Notes under the pieces: generated by a model
The model's database searches: none
What the model saw: only the letters and a program-made list of their open reading frames with translations
Told to the model about the DNA's origin: nothing
Translations under genes and position numbers: made by a program
Part shown: positions 15,066 through 22,853 of the stretch, in pieces
Layout of the letters: each line of letters begins with the position of its first letter
Numbering within the stretch: position 1 is the first letter of the stretch
Assembly (NCBI GenBank): GCA_018819665.1
Contig: JAHJOY010000186.1
Location: 1-27,923 of the forward strand
DNA length: 27,923 nucleotides
Source: a bacterium
Lineage (GTDB): Bacteria > Atribacterota > Phoenicimicrobiia > Phoenicimicrobiales > Phoenicimicrobiaceae
Direction of reading: 5' to 3'

Positions 15066-15752
15066 GTGGAAACAATTAAAAATAATTTGGAAGTAATAAA
15101 TGAAAAAATAAAAAAAGCAGCCTTAAAGGCGAACAGAAATCCTCAGGAAATAAAATTAGTAGCCGTAACCAAAACCGCTACCATAGAGCAAATAAAAGAA
15201 GCTATAAGTGCTGGGGTAAAAATAATTGGCGAAAATAAGGTTCAGGAAGCCAAAGAAAAATATCAAATTTTGAGTGCCGATATAGAGTGGCATTTAGTTG
15301 GACACCTGCAGACTAATAAGGTAAAATACGCTATAGAAATATTTGATCTCATTCACTCTGTAGATAGTATAAAATTAGCCAAAGAGATAGATAGACGTTC
15401 CCTGCAATTCGGGATGATTACCAATGTTTTGGTTGAGGTGAATGTTTCCGGGGAAGAAACCAAATACGGAATTAAATCGGAAGAAGTAGAACCTTTTCTA
15501 AAAGAAATATCTGAATTTTCCAGAATAAAGGTCAGAGGCTTAATGACTATTGCGCCAATAGCAGAAGACAAAGAAGAAGTTCGTCCATATTTTAGGAAGC
15601 TCAGGGAATTATCTAAAGAAATAAAGAGTAAAAATATAAAGAATGTTAAAATGGACTATCTTTCCATGGGGATGACTGATGATTTTGAGGTAGCTATTGA
15701 AGAAGGCGCTAATATGGTTAGAATCGGCAGAGGAATATTCGGGTTTCATTAA
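15066..15752 (+). CDS. yggS: YggS/YlmE-family pyridoxal-phosphate homeostasis protein
   Basis: A 228-aa, single-domain alanine-racemase-fold PLP carrier (PLPBP). The PLP lysine is K36 in LVAVTKTA. Further landmarks are IGENKVQEAKEK, WHLVGHLQTNK, and the C-terminal phosphate-binding LSMGMTDDFEVAI...GANMVRIGRGIFG. Start is GTG 15066 with AAAAGG 9 bp upstream. It is followed by yggT, divIVA and ileS, as ylmE is in Bacillus. The members normally found between them, sepF and ylmH, are absent. Confidence 0.94.
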   Translation: METIKNNLEVINEKIKKAALKANRNPQEIKLVAVTKTATIEQIKEAISAGVKIIGENKVQEAKEKYQILSADIEWHLVGHLQTNKVKYAIEIFDLIHSVDSIKLAKEIDRRSLQFGMITNVLVEVNVSGEETKYGIKSEEVEPFLKEISEFSRIKVRGLMTIAPIAEDKEEVRPYFRKLRELSKEIKSKNIKNVKMDYLSMGMTDDFEVAIEEGANMVRIGRGIFGFH

Positions 15753-15802
15753 TAAAATTATTACAACTATAAATTGATAAAAGCGGAGGGAAAATATTAT
15801 CT

Positions 15803-16072
15803 ATGCTTTTACTGATCCAAATAATTAACACAGTTTTCAGACTTTACAGTTATTTAATCTTAGCGAGGATATTTTTAACCTGGATACCCATAGATCCCTA
15901 TAACCCGGTGGTGCAGTTTATCTATAGAGTTACCGAACCGGTTTTAGCGCCCTTTAGGATTATATTGCCATTAGGGGGTGTAGGGTTAGATCTTTCTCCG
16001 ATAATTGTCTTTTTTTTACTAAACTTGCTCCAAAGAGCACTAATCAATATACTTGTTAGTATAGCTCTTTAA
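15803..16072 (+). CDS. yggT: YggT/YlmG-family membrane protein
   Basis: An 89-aa protein with two membrane helices (roughly residues 5-27 and 62-86) separated by the conserved RIFLTWIPIDPYNPVVQFIYRVTEP-type loop of the YGGT family. Homologues (YlmG/CCB3) sit near cell-division genes and affect division or membrane-associated assembly; the molecular role is not settled. It lies between yggS and divIVA, matching the Gram-positive ylm order. An AGCGGAGGGAAAA stretch lies upstream, slightly far from the ATG. Confidence 0.9.
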   Translation: MLLLIQIINTVFRLYSYLILARIFLTWIPIDPYNPVVQFIYRVTEPVLAPFRIILPLGGVGLDLSPIIVFFLLNLLQRALINILVSIAL

Positions 16073-16125
16073 AGTATATAAAATAAATTTAAATGATGAA
16101 ATATTAAATGAGGGAGGATAATTGA

Positions 16126-16698
16126 ATGAGAATTACACCAATGGATATCGAACAACAAGAATTTTCCAGGTCATTCAGAGGTTACAACGAAGAAGAAGTA
16201 GATGATTTCTTAGATAAGATAGTAAAAGATTACGAAGAATTAATCAATGAAAACGTAAGACTTAATGAAGAAATTGAGAGGATGCAAGAAAAATTAAAAG
16301 AGTTTAGTCAGATTGAAGAAACTCTAAGAAGCGCTTTGTTAAATGCCCAAAAATCAGCTGAAGAGATGAAGGGCAGGGTAGAAAGTGAAGCAAAGATAAT
16401 CATAGAAAAAGCAGAGATGGAAGCTAAGGCATTAAAACAACAGGTCTTTCAGAGAGAAGACCAAGTAAAAAATGAAATTGATAACCTGCGAAGATATAAA
16501 TTTATATTTAAAGAAAAATTTAAATCAATGTTGAATTTATACCTAAAAATGATAGAAAATGAGGAATTTGAGGAAGAAGGAAATTACGAGATTAAAGAGG
16601 ATAAGGTTTCTAAAGAAAAAACGGGTAAATTAGAAGGATTCACCGTAGAAAAAGATTCTAAAATCGAAGAAACAGAAGATGAGCAACGATATCAATGA
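16126..16698 (+). CDS. divIVA: DivIVA-domain cell-division/polarity protein
   Basis: A 190-aa coiled-coil protein. Residues 1-60 form the DivIVA membrane-binding domain: ITPMDIEQQEFSRSFRGYNEEEVDDFLDKI. A long coiled coil follows to about residue 130, then an acidic, charged tail. DivIVA binds negatively curved membrane at septum and poles and recruits partners. A GGGAGGAT ribosome-binding site precedes ATG 16126. Its 3' end overlaps the next gene by 20 bp. Gram-positive-like division gene context. Confidence 0.93.
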   Translation: MRITPMDIEQQEFSRSFRGYNEEEVDDFLDKIVKDYEELINENVRLNEEIERMQEKLKEFSQIEETLRSALLNAQKSAEEMKGRVESEAKIIIEKAEMEAKALKQQVFQREDQVKNEIDNLRRYKFIFKEKFKSMLNLYLKMIENEEFEEEGNYEIKEDKVSKEKTGKLEGFTVEKDSKIEETEDEQRYQ

Positions 16699-16987
16699 TT
16701 ATTTTAAAATTACGGGTAATGATATTGTAATCAAAGTTAAAATTGTTCCCGGTTCATCCAAGAATAAAATTCTCGGAGTACATAATGACGCTATAAAGAT
16801 TACCATTACCGCCCCGCCGATCGAAGGCAAAGCCAATAAAAAATGTATTGCCTATTTAGCTAAATATTTCGATGTAGCGAAATCAAAAATTGAAATAATT
16901 TCGGGGCAAACCAGTAAAAATAAACTTATTAAGATTTACGATATCAGCCAAAAAGAATTTTTAGATAAAATAGAAAAAATTAGTTGA
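16679..16987 (+). CDS. yggU: DUF167/YggU family protein
   Basis: A 102-aa protein of the YggU family, with the signature VKIVPGSSKNKILGVHNDAI and TAPPIEGKANKKCIAYLAKY. The function is unknown. It overlaps divIVA, which fixes it in the same transcript. The family is often encoded beside yggT and yggS. Confidence 0.88.
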   Translation: MSNDINDYFKITGNDIVIKVKIVPGSSKNKILGVHNDAIKITITAPPIEGKANKKCIAYLAKYFDVAKSKIEIISGQTSKNKLIKIYDISQKEFLDKIEKIS

Positions 16988-17004
16988 GAACTCAGAATTC
17001 CAGG

Positions 17005-17032
17005 GTAGGGGCACGATGCATCGCGCCCCTAC
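17005..17032. repeat. 28-bp palindrome of the GTAGGGGCACGATG family
   Basis: GTAGGGGCACGATG (17005-17018) faces CATCGCGCCCCTAC (17019-17032), an inverted repeat with one mismatch. The same arm opens the two 77-78-bp elements at 21778 and 25175. The rest of this gap (16988-17186) holds AT-rich CTATATACT-type repeats and no gene. Confidence 0.75.
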
Positions 17033-17186
17033 CCCTCCTGATTTCTGATTTTCTTCACGCGATACGAAATGATCTGGCCCTGATTTTATTTTCTTTGCTA
17101 TAACTACATACTATATACTATCTTACTCTGGCTCCTGGATTATGTCTTCTATTTTATTCACTATATACTCGATACTGATTAAAAGA

Positions 17187-17216
17187 TTGACATAAACCGA
17201 TTTAATATGCTATTAT
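17187..17216 (+). promoter_or_regulatory. Promoter of the ileS T-box transcript
   Basis: TTGACA (17187-17192), an 18-bp spacer and TATTAT (17211-17216), with an extended -10 TGC just before it. The next ~300 bases are the T-box leader. The -35 lies 10 bp after a dispersed repeat copy that ends at 17176. Confidence 0.75.
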
Positions 17217-17249
17217 TACGTAAATTAAAAATAAAATAGTTATTTATTT

Positions 17250-17488
17250 AATTTGAGGAAGAGTAGGTAGATACAATTTAACAGCGAGCAGGGATAGTGG
17301 GAGCCTGTAAATTTTTTCTATCCAAAATCGTCTCAATATTTCTAATCGAAATTGGTTCAAAAGTAGATTAGGGCGGTGAACATCGTTAAAAACTGGAGTA
17401 TATTTATTTATCTATTTAAATATATTTACTCTTTGAGTTCATTATCGTGAGGTAATGATAAAAATTGGGTGGTACCACAAGAACTTTT
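17250..17488 (+). promoter_or_regulatory. T-box leader (isoleucine specific)
   Basis: An untranslated tRNA-sensing leader. It shows stem I elements (the GAGGAAGAGTAGGTAGATAC start, GCGAGCAGGGATAGTGGGAGCC), a probable specifier codon ATC (17382-17384) in the GGTGAACATCG context, a stem III hairpin around 17396-17433, and the T-box core GGGTGGTACCACA (17467-17479). The terminator follows. Uncharged tRNA-Ile should pair with the ATC specifier and the T-box, form the antiterminator and switch ileS on. The T-box motif and the gene identity agree; the specifier is read by position. Confidence 0.92.
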
Positions 17489-17523
17489 AACCTCTTGTCC
17501 TTTTATGTGGCAAGAGGTTTTTG
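17489..17523 (+). terminator. T-box intrinsic terminator
   Basis: AACCTCTTG (17489-17497) pairs with CAAGAGGTT (17511-17519), a 9-bp stem with a 13-nt loop, running straight into T residues. It lies just after the T-box core and 40 bp before the ileS start. Confidence 0.88.
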
Positions 17524-17562
17524 TTATATTATATAGATTATAAAGCACGAGGAGAGATTCAA

Positions 17563-20373
17563 ATGGAATACAAAGATACCTTAAATTTACCGAAAACAAA
17601 ATTTAAAATGAAAGCAAACTTGGCTCAGGAAGAGCCTAAATTGTTAGAATTTTGGGAAGAACAGAAAATATATAAGAAAGTATTGGAAAAAAAGAAAAAC
17701 CTGAAAAAATACATCTTGCACGATGGCCCTCCCTATGCTAATGGCAATATACATATAGGGACCGCTTATAATAAGATATTAAAAGATATAATCCCCAAGT
17801 ATAAATCGATGAAAGGATATGACGCCCGCTATGTTCCCGGATGGGATACCCATGGCTTACCTATAGAGTTTCAGGTTACCAAAGATATGAAAGTTGACTT
17901 AAGCGAGGTAAACCCGGTTGAACTAAGGAAGAAGTGTACAGAGTATGCCAAACATTATATCAACGTGCAAAGAGAAGAGTTTAAGCGGTTAGGGGTAATG
18001 GGAGAATGGAAAAACCCTTATCTAACCCTTAACCCTGCTTATGAAGCAGAACAGATAGAAATATTTAAGAAGATGTTTTCCAAAGGATATATCTACAAAG
18101 GATTAAAACCGGTATACTGGTGTGCTCATTGTGAAACAGCTTTGGCAGCAGCCGAGATAGAATATCACAACAAAGAATCTTCTTCAATATATGTTAAATT
18201 CTTGGTGAAAGATAGTTTGAAAAAAGTATTCCCGGAGAGCAAAGAAGAAAAAAACTATGTACTTATCTGGACTACTACCCCCTGGACTATTCCCGGCAAC
18301 ATGGCTGTTGCTCTTAATCCGGACATTGAATACAGTTTAGTTAAAACAGAAGAGGGGAATCTCTTATTGGCTTCCGCCCTGGTAGAAAAAGTAATGAAAG
18401 AAATTGAAATTGTTGATTATAAGATTATCGGAAAAGCAAAAGGTAAATTATTTGAAGGTTTAAAGTGCAAACATCCTATTTTTGATAGAGACTCGCTAAT
18501 GATATTAGGAGACCATGTTTTATTGGATGAAGGGACCGGTTGTGTACACACTGCACCGGGACACGGACAAGAGGATTATGAGATAGGAGTAAAATATAAA
18601 ATACCTATATTTACTACCCTTGATAACCAGGGAAAATTTAACCAGGAAGGTGGAAAGTTTAAAGGATTAACTTATAAAGAGGGAAATATTGCGGTAATAG
18701 AAGAGTTAAATAAGAATAGAGCTTTATTGAAGGTTGGCAAAATAATGCATTCTTATCCCCACTGCTGGCGCTGCAAAAAACCGGTAGTATTTCGGGCGAC
18801 CGAGCAATGGTTTGTTAACATCGAAGCCTTTCGTGATTTAGCCCTAAAAGAAATAGAAAAGGTTCAATTTGTTCCTGCCTGGGGTAAGGAAAAAATATAC
18901 GGTATGGTGGAGAACAGAACCGACTGGTGCATTTCCCGTCAAAGGGTATGGGGAGTACCCCTCCCGGTTTTCTACTGTAAAGGATGCGGAGAAATTATAG
19001 TAAATGAAGAAACCATAAATTCGGTTAAAAAATTGTTCCTGGAAAAAGGGTCAGATTCCTGGTTTGCCCTGTCCGCCCAAGAAATTTTACCTAAAGATTA
19101 TCAGTGCCCTCACTGCCAGGGTAAAGATTTTGAGAAAGAGAAAGATATAATGGATGTATGGTTTGACTCCGGATGCAGTCATGCGGCAGTGCTCAAGAAG
19201 AGAGAGGAACTCCACTGGCCGGCGGAAATGTATTTAGAAGGAACCGACCAGCATAGAGGTTGGTTCCAAACCTCACTACTGACTTCGGTGGCTGCTTTTG
19301 AAAAGGCACCGTATAAAACTGTTTTGACTCATGGTTTTATTGTTGACGCAGAAGGCAGGAAAATGTCCAAATCCATAGGTAATGTCATTGCTCCACAGGA
19401 GATTATCGAAAAATATGGAGCAGATATATTGAGATTATGGGTGGCCTCTTCTGATTACCGAACAGATATCAGGATCTCTTCTAAGATATTAGATCAATTA
19501 GTGGAAATATACCGAAGGGTTAGAAATACCGCCCGGTTTATCCTGGGAAATTTATCAGACTTTAATCCTGATACAGATGTAGTTTCTTATGATAAACTTA
19601 ACGAATTAGACAGATTAGTCTTGAGTAATTTTCAAAGTTTGGTGAAAAGAGTAAATGAAAACTATGATAAGTTTGAATTTCATTCCCTTTATCATGAAAT
19701 TCATAACTTTTGTGCTGTCGATCTGAGTTCATTTTATCTGGATATAATTAAGGATAGGCTGTATACCGCATTTGCCGATTCCGAAGAGCGCCGGGCAGCT
19801 CAAACAGTATTGTATCAGCTAATAAATGATTTGGTTAAACTGATTGCACCGGTATTAAGTTTTACCGCAGAGGAAATATGGCAGTACTTAAGAGAAATTG
19901 AAAAAGGCGAAGAAAGCGTTTTTCTCGATTCCTGGCCGGAAGTAAATGAAAATTATATGGATAGAAATTTAGAAAAAAAATGGAACAACATCTTAAAAAT
20001 CAGAAAAGATGTTTTAAAAGCCCTGGAAATAAAAAGAGGGAAAGGCTTTATCGGTAATTCTTTAGAGGCGCAGGTAAATATTTATACCGAAGATAGAGAA
20101 GTTTATGATTATTTAATCTCTTTTAAGGAGCAGTTGGAAACCATATTTATCGTTTCTAAAACCGATATAGTTCGCGGAGAAGGAGAAAAAGGACTTTCTT
20201 CTGATGCCTATACGGGCGTTGAATTTCCAGATATTAAAGTACTGATAACCAGGGCGCCAGGCAAGAAGTGTGAAAGGTGCTGGTGTTACAGTGAGACAGT
20301 AGGAGGAGACCAGAAATATCCGACTATTTGTGAAAAATGTGCTAAAGTAATGCATGAACATTTTGAGGAGTAA
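17563..20373 (+). CDS. ileS: Isoleucyl-tRNA synthetase
   Basis: A class I aminoacyl-tRNA synthetase of 936 aa, bacterial type. The HIGH-like motif is HIGT at 64-67 within GPPYANGNIHIGT. The editing domain contains WTTTPWTIPGN and GTGCVHTAPGHGQEDY. KMSKS is at 600-604. The C-terminal zinc finger is CERCWCY...CEKC. I chose ATG 17563, preceded by GAGGAGAG; the longer frame to 17521 runs into the T-box terminator. Expression is controlled by the T-box leader directly upstream. The lspA frame overlaps its 3' end by 20 bp. Confidence 0.97.
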   Translation: MEYKDTLNLPKTKFKMKANLAQEEPKLLEFWEEQKIYKKVLEKKKNLKKYILHDGPPYANGNIHIGTAYNKILKDIIPKYKSMKGYDARYVPGWDTHGLPIEFQVTKDMKVDLSEVNPVELRKKCTEYAKHYINVQREEFKRLGVMGEWKNPYLTLNPAYEAEQIEIFKKMFSKGYIYKGLKPVYWCAHCETALAAAEIEYHNKESSSIYVKFLVKDSLKKVFPESKEEKNYVLIWTTTPWTIPGNMAVALNPDIEYSLVKTEEGNLLLASALVEKVMKEIEIVDYKIIGKAKGKLFEGLKCKHPIFDRDSLMILGDHVLLDEGTGCVHTAPGHGQEDYEIGVKYKIPIFTTLDNQGKFNQEGGKFKGLTYKEGNIAVIEELNKNRALLKVGKIMHSYPHCWRCKKPVVFRATEQWFVNIEAFRDLALKEIEKVQFVPAWGKEKIYGMVENRTDWCISRQRVWGVPLPVFYCKGCGEIIVNEETINSVKKLFLEKGSDSWFALSAQEILPKDYQCPHCQGKDFEKEKDIMDVWFDSGCSHAAVLKKREELHWPAEMYLEGTDQHRGWFQTSLLTSVAAFEKAPYKTVLTHGFIVDAEGRKMSKSIGNVIAPQEIIEKYGADILRLWVASSDYRTDIRISSKILDQLVEIYRRVRNTARFILGNLSDFNPDTDVVSYDKLNELDRLVLSNFQSLVKRVNENYDKFEFHSLYHEIHNFCAVDLSSFYLDIIKDRLYTAFADSEERRAAQTVLYQLINDLVKLIAPVLSFTAEEIWQYLREIEKGEESVFLDSWPEVNENYMDRNLEKKWNNILKIRKDVLKALEIKRGKGFIGNSLEAQVNIYTEDREVYDYLISFKEQLETIFIVSKTDIVRGEGEKGLSSDAYTGVEFPDIKVLITRAPGKKCERCWCYSETVGGDQKYPTICEKCAKVMHEHFEE

Positions 20374-20887
20374 AAGAAATACCATGGGATTTATAGTTTT
20401 TGCCCTATTTATTATATTGTTTGATCAGGCAAGTAAATTGTACATTCAGCACAACATGCATATAGGAGAGTCTATACCGGTAATTGAAGGGATATTTCAT
20501 ATTACTTATATAGAGAATCCATATACCGCCTTTGGGCTTTTTAAATATCAAACAATATTCTTTGTAATAGCGGCATCAATTTCCGTAATTTTGATTATTT
20601 TAATTTACAAAAAAATAATTTTCAAGAAAGACCCTTTTATGTATATTCCTTTAACGCTTGTTCTAGGCGGTGCAGTAGGCAATCTTATTGATCGGGTGAG
20701 AATTGATGGAAGGGTAATAGATTTTATAGATTTTAGAATCTGGCCGATTTTTAATTTTGCCGATTCAGCGATAGTGTGCGGAATGTTAGTATTATTGATT
20801 CATGTTTTGTTCCGTGCCCCGGAAAGGGAAGAAGAGGAAGAGAATATAAAGAATATTAAAGAATACAGAGAAGAAGAAAAGGAGTAA
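20354..20887 (+). CDS. lspA: Prolipoprotein signal peptidase (SPase II)
   Basis: A membrane aspartyl protease that cleaves lipoprotein signal peptides after Lgt action. It is 177 aa with four predicted membrane helices. Catalytic aspartates are D113 in GNLIDRV and D137 in FNFADSAIV. The C-terminal tail is unusually charged (runs of Glu/Lys, ~20 residues). The frame overlaps ileS. ATG 20354 gives a basic N-terminus; ATG 20384 is the main alternative, with GAGGAG rather far upstream of it. Together with lgt next door it forms a lipoprotein-maturation pair. Confidence 0.94.
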   Translation: MNILRSKRNTMGFIVFALFIILFDQASKLYIQHNMHIGESIPVIEGIFHITYIENPYTAFGLFKYQTIFFVIAASISVILIILIYKKIIFKKDPFMYIPLTLVLGGAVGNLIDRVRIDGRVIDFIDFRIWPIFNFADSAIVCGMLVLLIHVLFRAPEREEEEENIKNIKEYREEEKE

Positions 20888-20893
20888 ATTTTA

Positions 20894-21703
20894 ATGTATA
20901 GAATTTTATTTATTATTGGTTCATTTCCCATCTATTCTTACGGAGTGATGATTGCTTTAGCTTTTATTGCGGGCATTCTTTTTGCTATGAAAGAAGCAAA
21001 AAGGATTGGAGAAAACCCGGAGAGAATTTTAGATATAAGTTTATATGTTATTTTGGGTGCACTAATAGGAGGAAGATTAGGCTATATAATATTTCATCTT
21101 GACTATTATTTAGAAAATCCTATTAAAATATTATATTTCAGGCAAGGTGGACTGGCTTTTTTAGGGTCTTTTATTTTAGCTTTTATCCTTGGTGCCTGGT
21201 ATGTTTCACGAAATAAGCTTTCATTCTGGAAATATACTGATATTGCTGCTCCGTCGGTAGCTATCGGACTAGGGATTGGAAGGATAGGCTGTTTTTTAAA
21301 TGGCTGTTGCTTTGGCGTAGTATCTGAAAATTACGGCATTAAATTTCCTTCTTTACATATGCCACCGGTATATTTACAGCAATTAAATGATGGATTGATC
21401 GCCTCCGGAAGTTCCTGCACTCTCCCGGTAATTCCTACACAACTTTATTCTTCGCTATATGGTTTTTTGATATTTTTTATACTTCTTTGGATGAAAAAAT
21501 ATAAGAAATATGATGGATTTCTATTCTTAAATTTTTTAATATTATATTCAATTTCCCGCTTTACCATAGAGTTTTTCAGATTTTACGAAAATAATTTTAA
21601 AGTATTTAATTTATTAACCATTACTCAGACTATTTTGCTGGGGGTTGTGTTGGTTTCCCTGGTGTTTATGTATATTTTGATGAAGAAAAGTAAGAAAGCA
21701 TAA
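20894..21703 (+). CDS. lgt: Prolipoprotein diacylglyceryl transferase
   Basis: A 269-aa polytopic membrane enzyme that transfers diacylglycerol to the lipobox cysteine. Landmarks are SYGVMIALAFIAG near the start, GGRLGYIIFH, RQGGLAFLGS, the Lgt signature GRIGCFLNGCCFG (residues 129-141) and PTQLYSSLYGF. It starts 6 bp after lspA with AAGGAG upstream. A repeat-rich gap follows immediately. Confidence 0.96.
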   Translation: MYRILFIIGSFPIYSYGVMIALAFIAGILFAMKEAKRIGENPERILDISLYVILGALIGGRLGYIIFHLDYYLENPIKILYFRQGGLAFLGSFILAFILGAWYVSRNKLSFWKYTDIAAPSVAIGLGIGRIGCFLNGCCFGVVSENYGIKFPSLHMPPVYLQQLNDGLIASGSSCTLPVIPTQLYSSLYGFLIFFILLWMKKYKKYDGFLFLNFLILYSISRFTIEFFRFYENNFKVFNLLTITQTILLGVVLVSLVFMYILMKKSKKA

Positions 21704-21705
21704 CT

Positions 21706-21731
21706 AGCGTGGAGCGTGGAGCGTGGAGCGG
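21706..21731. repeat. Short tandem repeat AGCGTGG x3
   Basis: Three copies of the 7-bp unit AGCGTGG (21706-21726) followed by AGCGG, starting two bases after the lgt stop. TAGCGTGGAGCG also occurs just after livF (from 13645). Confidence 0.7.
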
Positions 21732-21777
21732 ATAGCGAATAGAAAAACAGTAACAAGTAATGTGTGATTTGTTATGT

Positions 21778-21854
21778 GTAGGGGCACGATGTATCGTGCC
21801 CATGATAACCAAAAGACCATAAAAAAGGCAGGGCACAATTCATTGTGTCCCTAC
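21778..21854. mobile_element. MITE-like element, copy 1 (77 bp)
   Basis: It begins GTAGGGGCACGATG and ends CATTGTGTCCCTAC, so the ends are inverted repeats. Each end is itself palindromic (CACGATGTATCGTG; CACAATTCATTGTG). A same-orientation copy lies at 25175-25252. There is no coding capacity. It looks like a non-autonomous, MITE-like repeat in the gap between lgt and rluD. Confidence 0.65.
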
Positions 21855-21892
21855 AAAACCATAAATCAAATTCAAACGTAAAGAAAAAAACT

Positions 21893-21916
21893 TGTCAAAG
21901 GACCGTCCCCTGACAG
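21893..21916 (+). repeat. 24-bp repeat abutting the rluD start codon
   Basis: A TGTCAAAGGACCGTCCCCTG-containing repeat ends at the base before the rluD ATG. A reverse-complement copy lies at 24764-24787, upstream of rqcH. The two inverted copies bracket the rluD-rqcH pair. Confidence 0.7.
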
Positions 21917-22843
21917 ATGACAGAGAAAGAAAAAAATATTTCATTCACAGGCGAAGAAAAAATCAGAATAGACCTCTATTTAACCCAGAAAGAAATATAC
22001 CCCTCCAGATCCCAGATTCGGAATTTAATCGCCCAGGGTAAAATAAGAGTAAATAACAACCCGGTTAAACCAAGTTATATTTTGAAAAATGGGGATGTGA
22101 TAGATTTAGCTCTGCCCGAAAATAAAGAATTGAAGATTAAGGCAGAAGCCATCCCCTTAGATATAATCTATGAAGATGAATATCTGGTGGTGGTTAATAA
22201 ACCAGCCGATATGATTGTTCACCCTGCAGGGAAAATTCGTTCCGGCACCCTGGTGAATGCCCTGCTTTACCATTGCCAGGATTCCTTATCCGGGATAGGC
22301 GGAGTAATCAGGCCGGGCATTGTACACCGCCTGGATAAAGATACTTCCGGTCTGATGGTAGCAGCAAAAAATGATTTCGCCCATCTTGACCTGTCAAGAC
22401 AGATAAAGGATCATCAGGTAACCAAAAAATATATTGCCTTAGTCCACGGTAACCTGAGAGATGATTCCGGAATTATAGATGCACCGATCGGCCGGAGTCT
22501 AAAGAACGGGAAAAAAATGGCAGTTACCGAAGGAAAAAGCAGGGAAGCAATAACTCAATTCAAGGTGTTAAAAAGATTTTCCGGCTATACCCTGGTCGAA
22601 GCAACTCTTCGTACGGGCAGGACTCATCAGATAAGAGTACATCTGGCTTTTATCGGCTACCCCATCGTTGGTGACCAGCTATACGGCCACAGAAAGCAGG
22701 GATTAAATATCAGCAGGCAGGCTTTGCATTCTCATATTTTAGGTTTTGTGCACCCTTCATCTAAAAAATATATGGAATTTTCTGCCCCTCTACCCAAAGA
22801 CATGCAGGAATTAATTGATTGCCTGGAGGGGGATGAAAAATAG
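21917..22843 (+). CDS. rluD: RluD-family 23S rRNA pseudouridine synthase
   Basis: A 308-aa RluA/RluD-type pseudouridine synthase. An N-terminal S4 RNA-binding domain (residues ~15-75) precedes the catalytic domain, with the HRLDKDTSGLMV motif carrying the nucleophile D140. GRTHQIRVHLAFIGYPIVGDQLYG lies further on. It modifies uridines, typically in helix 69 of 23S rRNA; the exact target is inferred. The ATG at 21917 directly abuts a dispersed repeat and has no ribosome-binding site at normal spacing. It converges with rqcH, 10 bp apart. Confidence 0.92.
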   Translation: MTEKEKNISFTGEEKIRIDLYLTQKEIYPSRSQIRNLIAQGKIRVNNNPVKPSYILKNGDVIDLALPENKELKIKAEAIPLDIIYEDEYLVVVNKPADMIVHPAGKIRSGTLVNALLYHCQDSLSGIGGVIRPGIVHRLDKDTSGLMVAAKNDFAHLDLSRQIKDHQVTKKYIALVHGNLRDDSGIIDAPIGRSLKNGKKMAVTEGKSREAITQFKVLKRFSGYTLVEATLRTGRTHQIRVHLAFIGYPIVGDQLYGHRKQGLNISRQALHSHILGFVHPSSKKYMEFSAPLPKDMQELIDCLEGDEK

Positions 22844-22853
22844 AGTATTAGAA

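Noticed and set aside
17521..17562. Upstream TTG start for ileS
   Set aside because: It overlaps the T residues of the T-box terminator; ATG 17563 has a proper ribosome-binding site.
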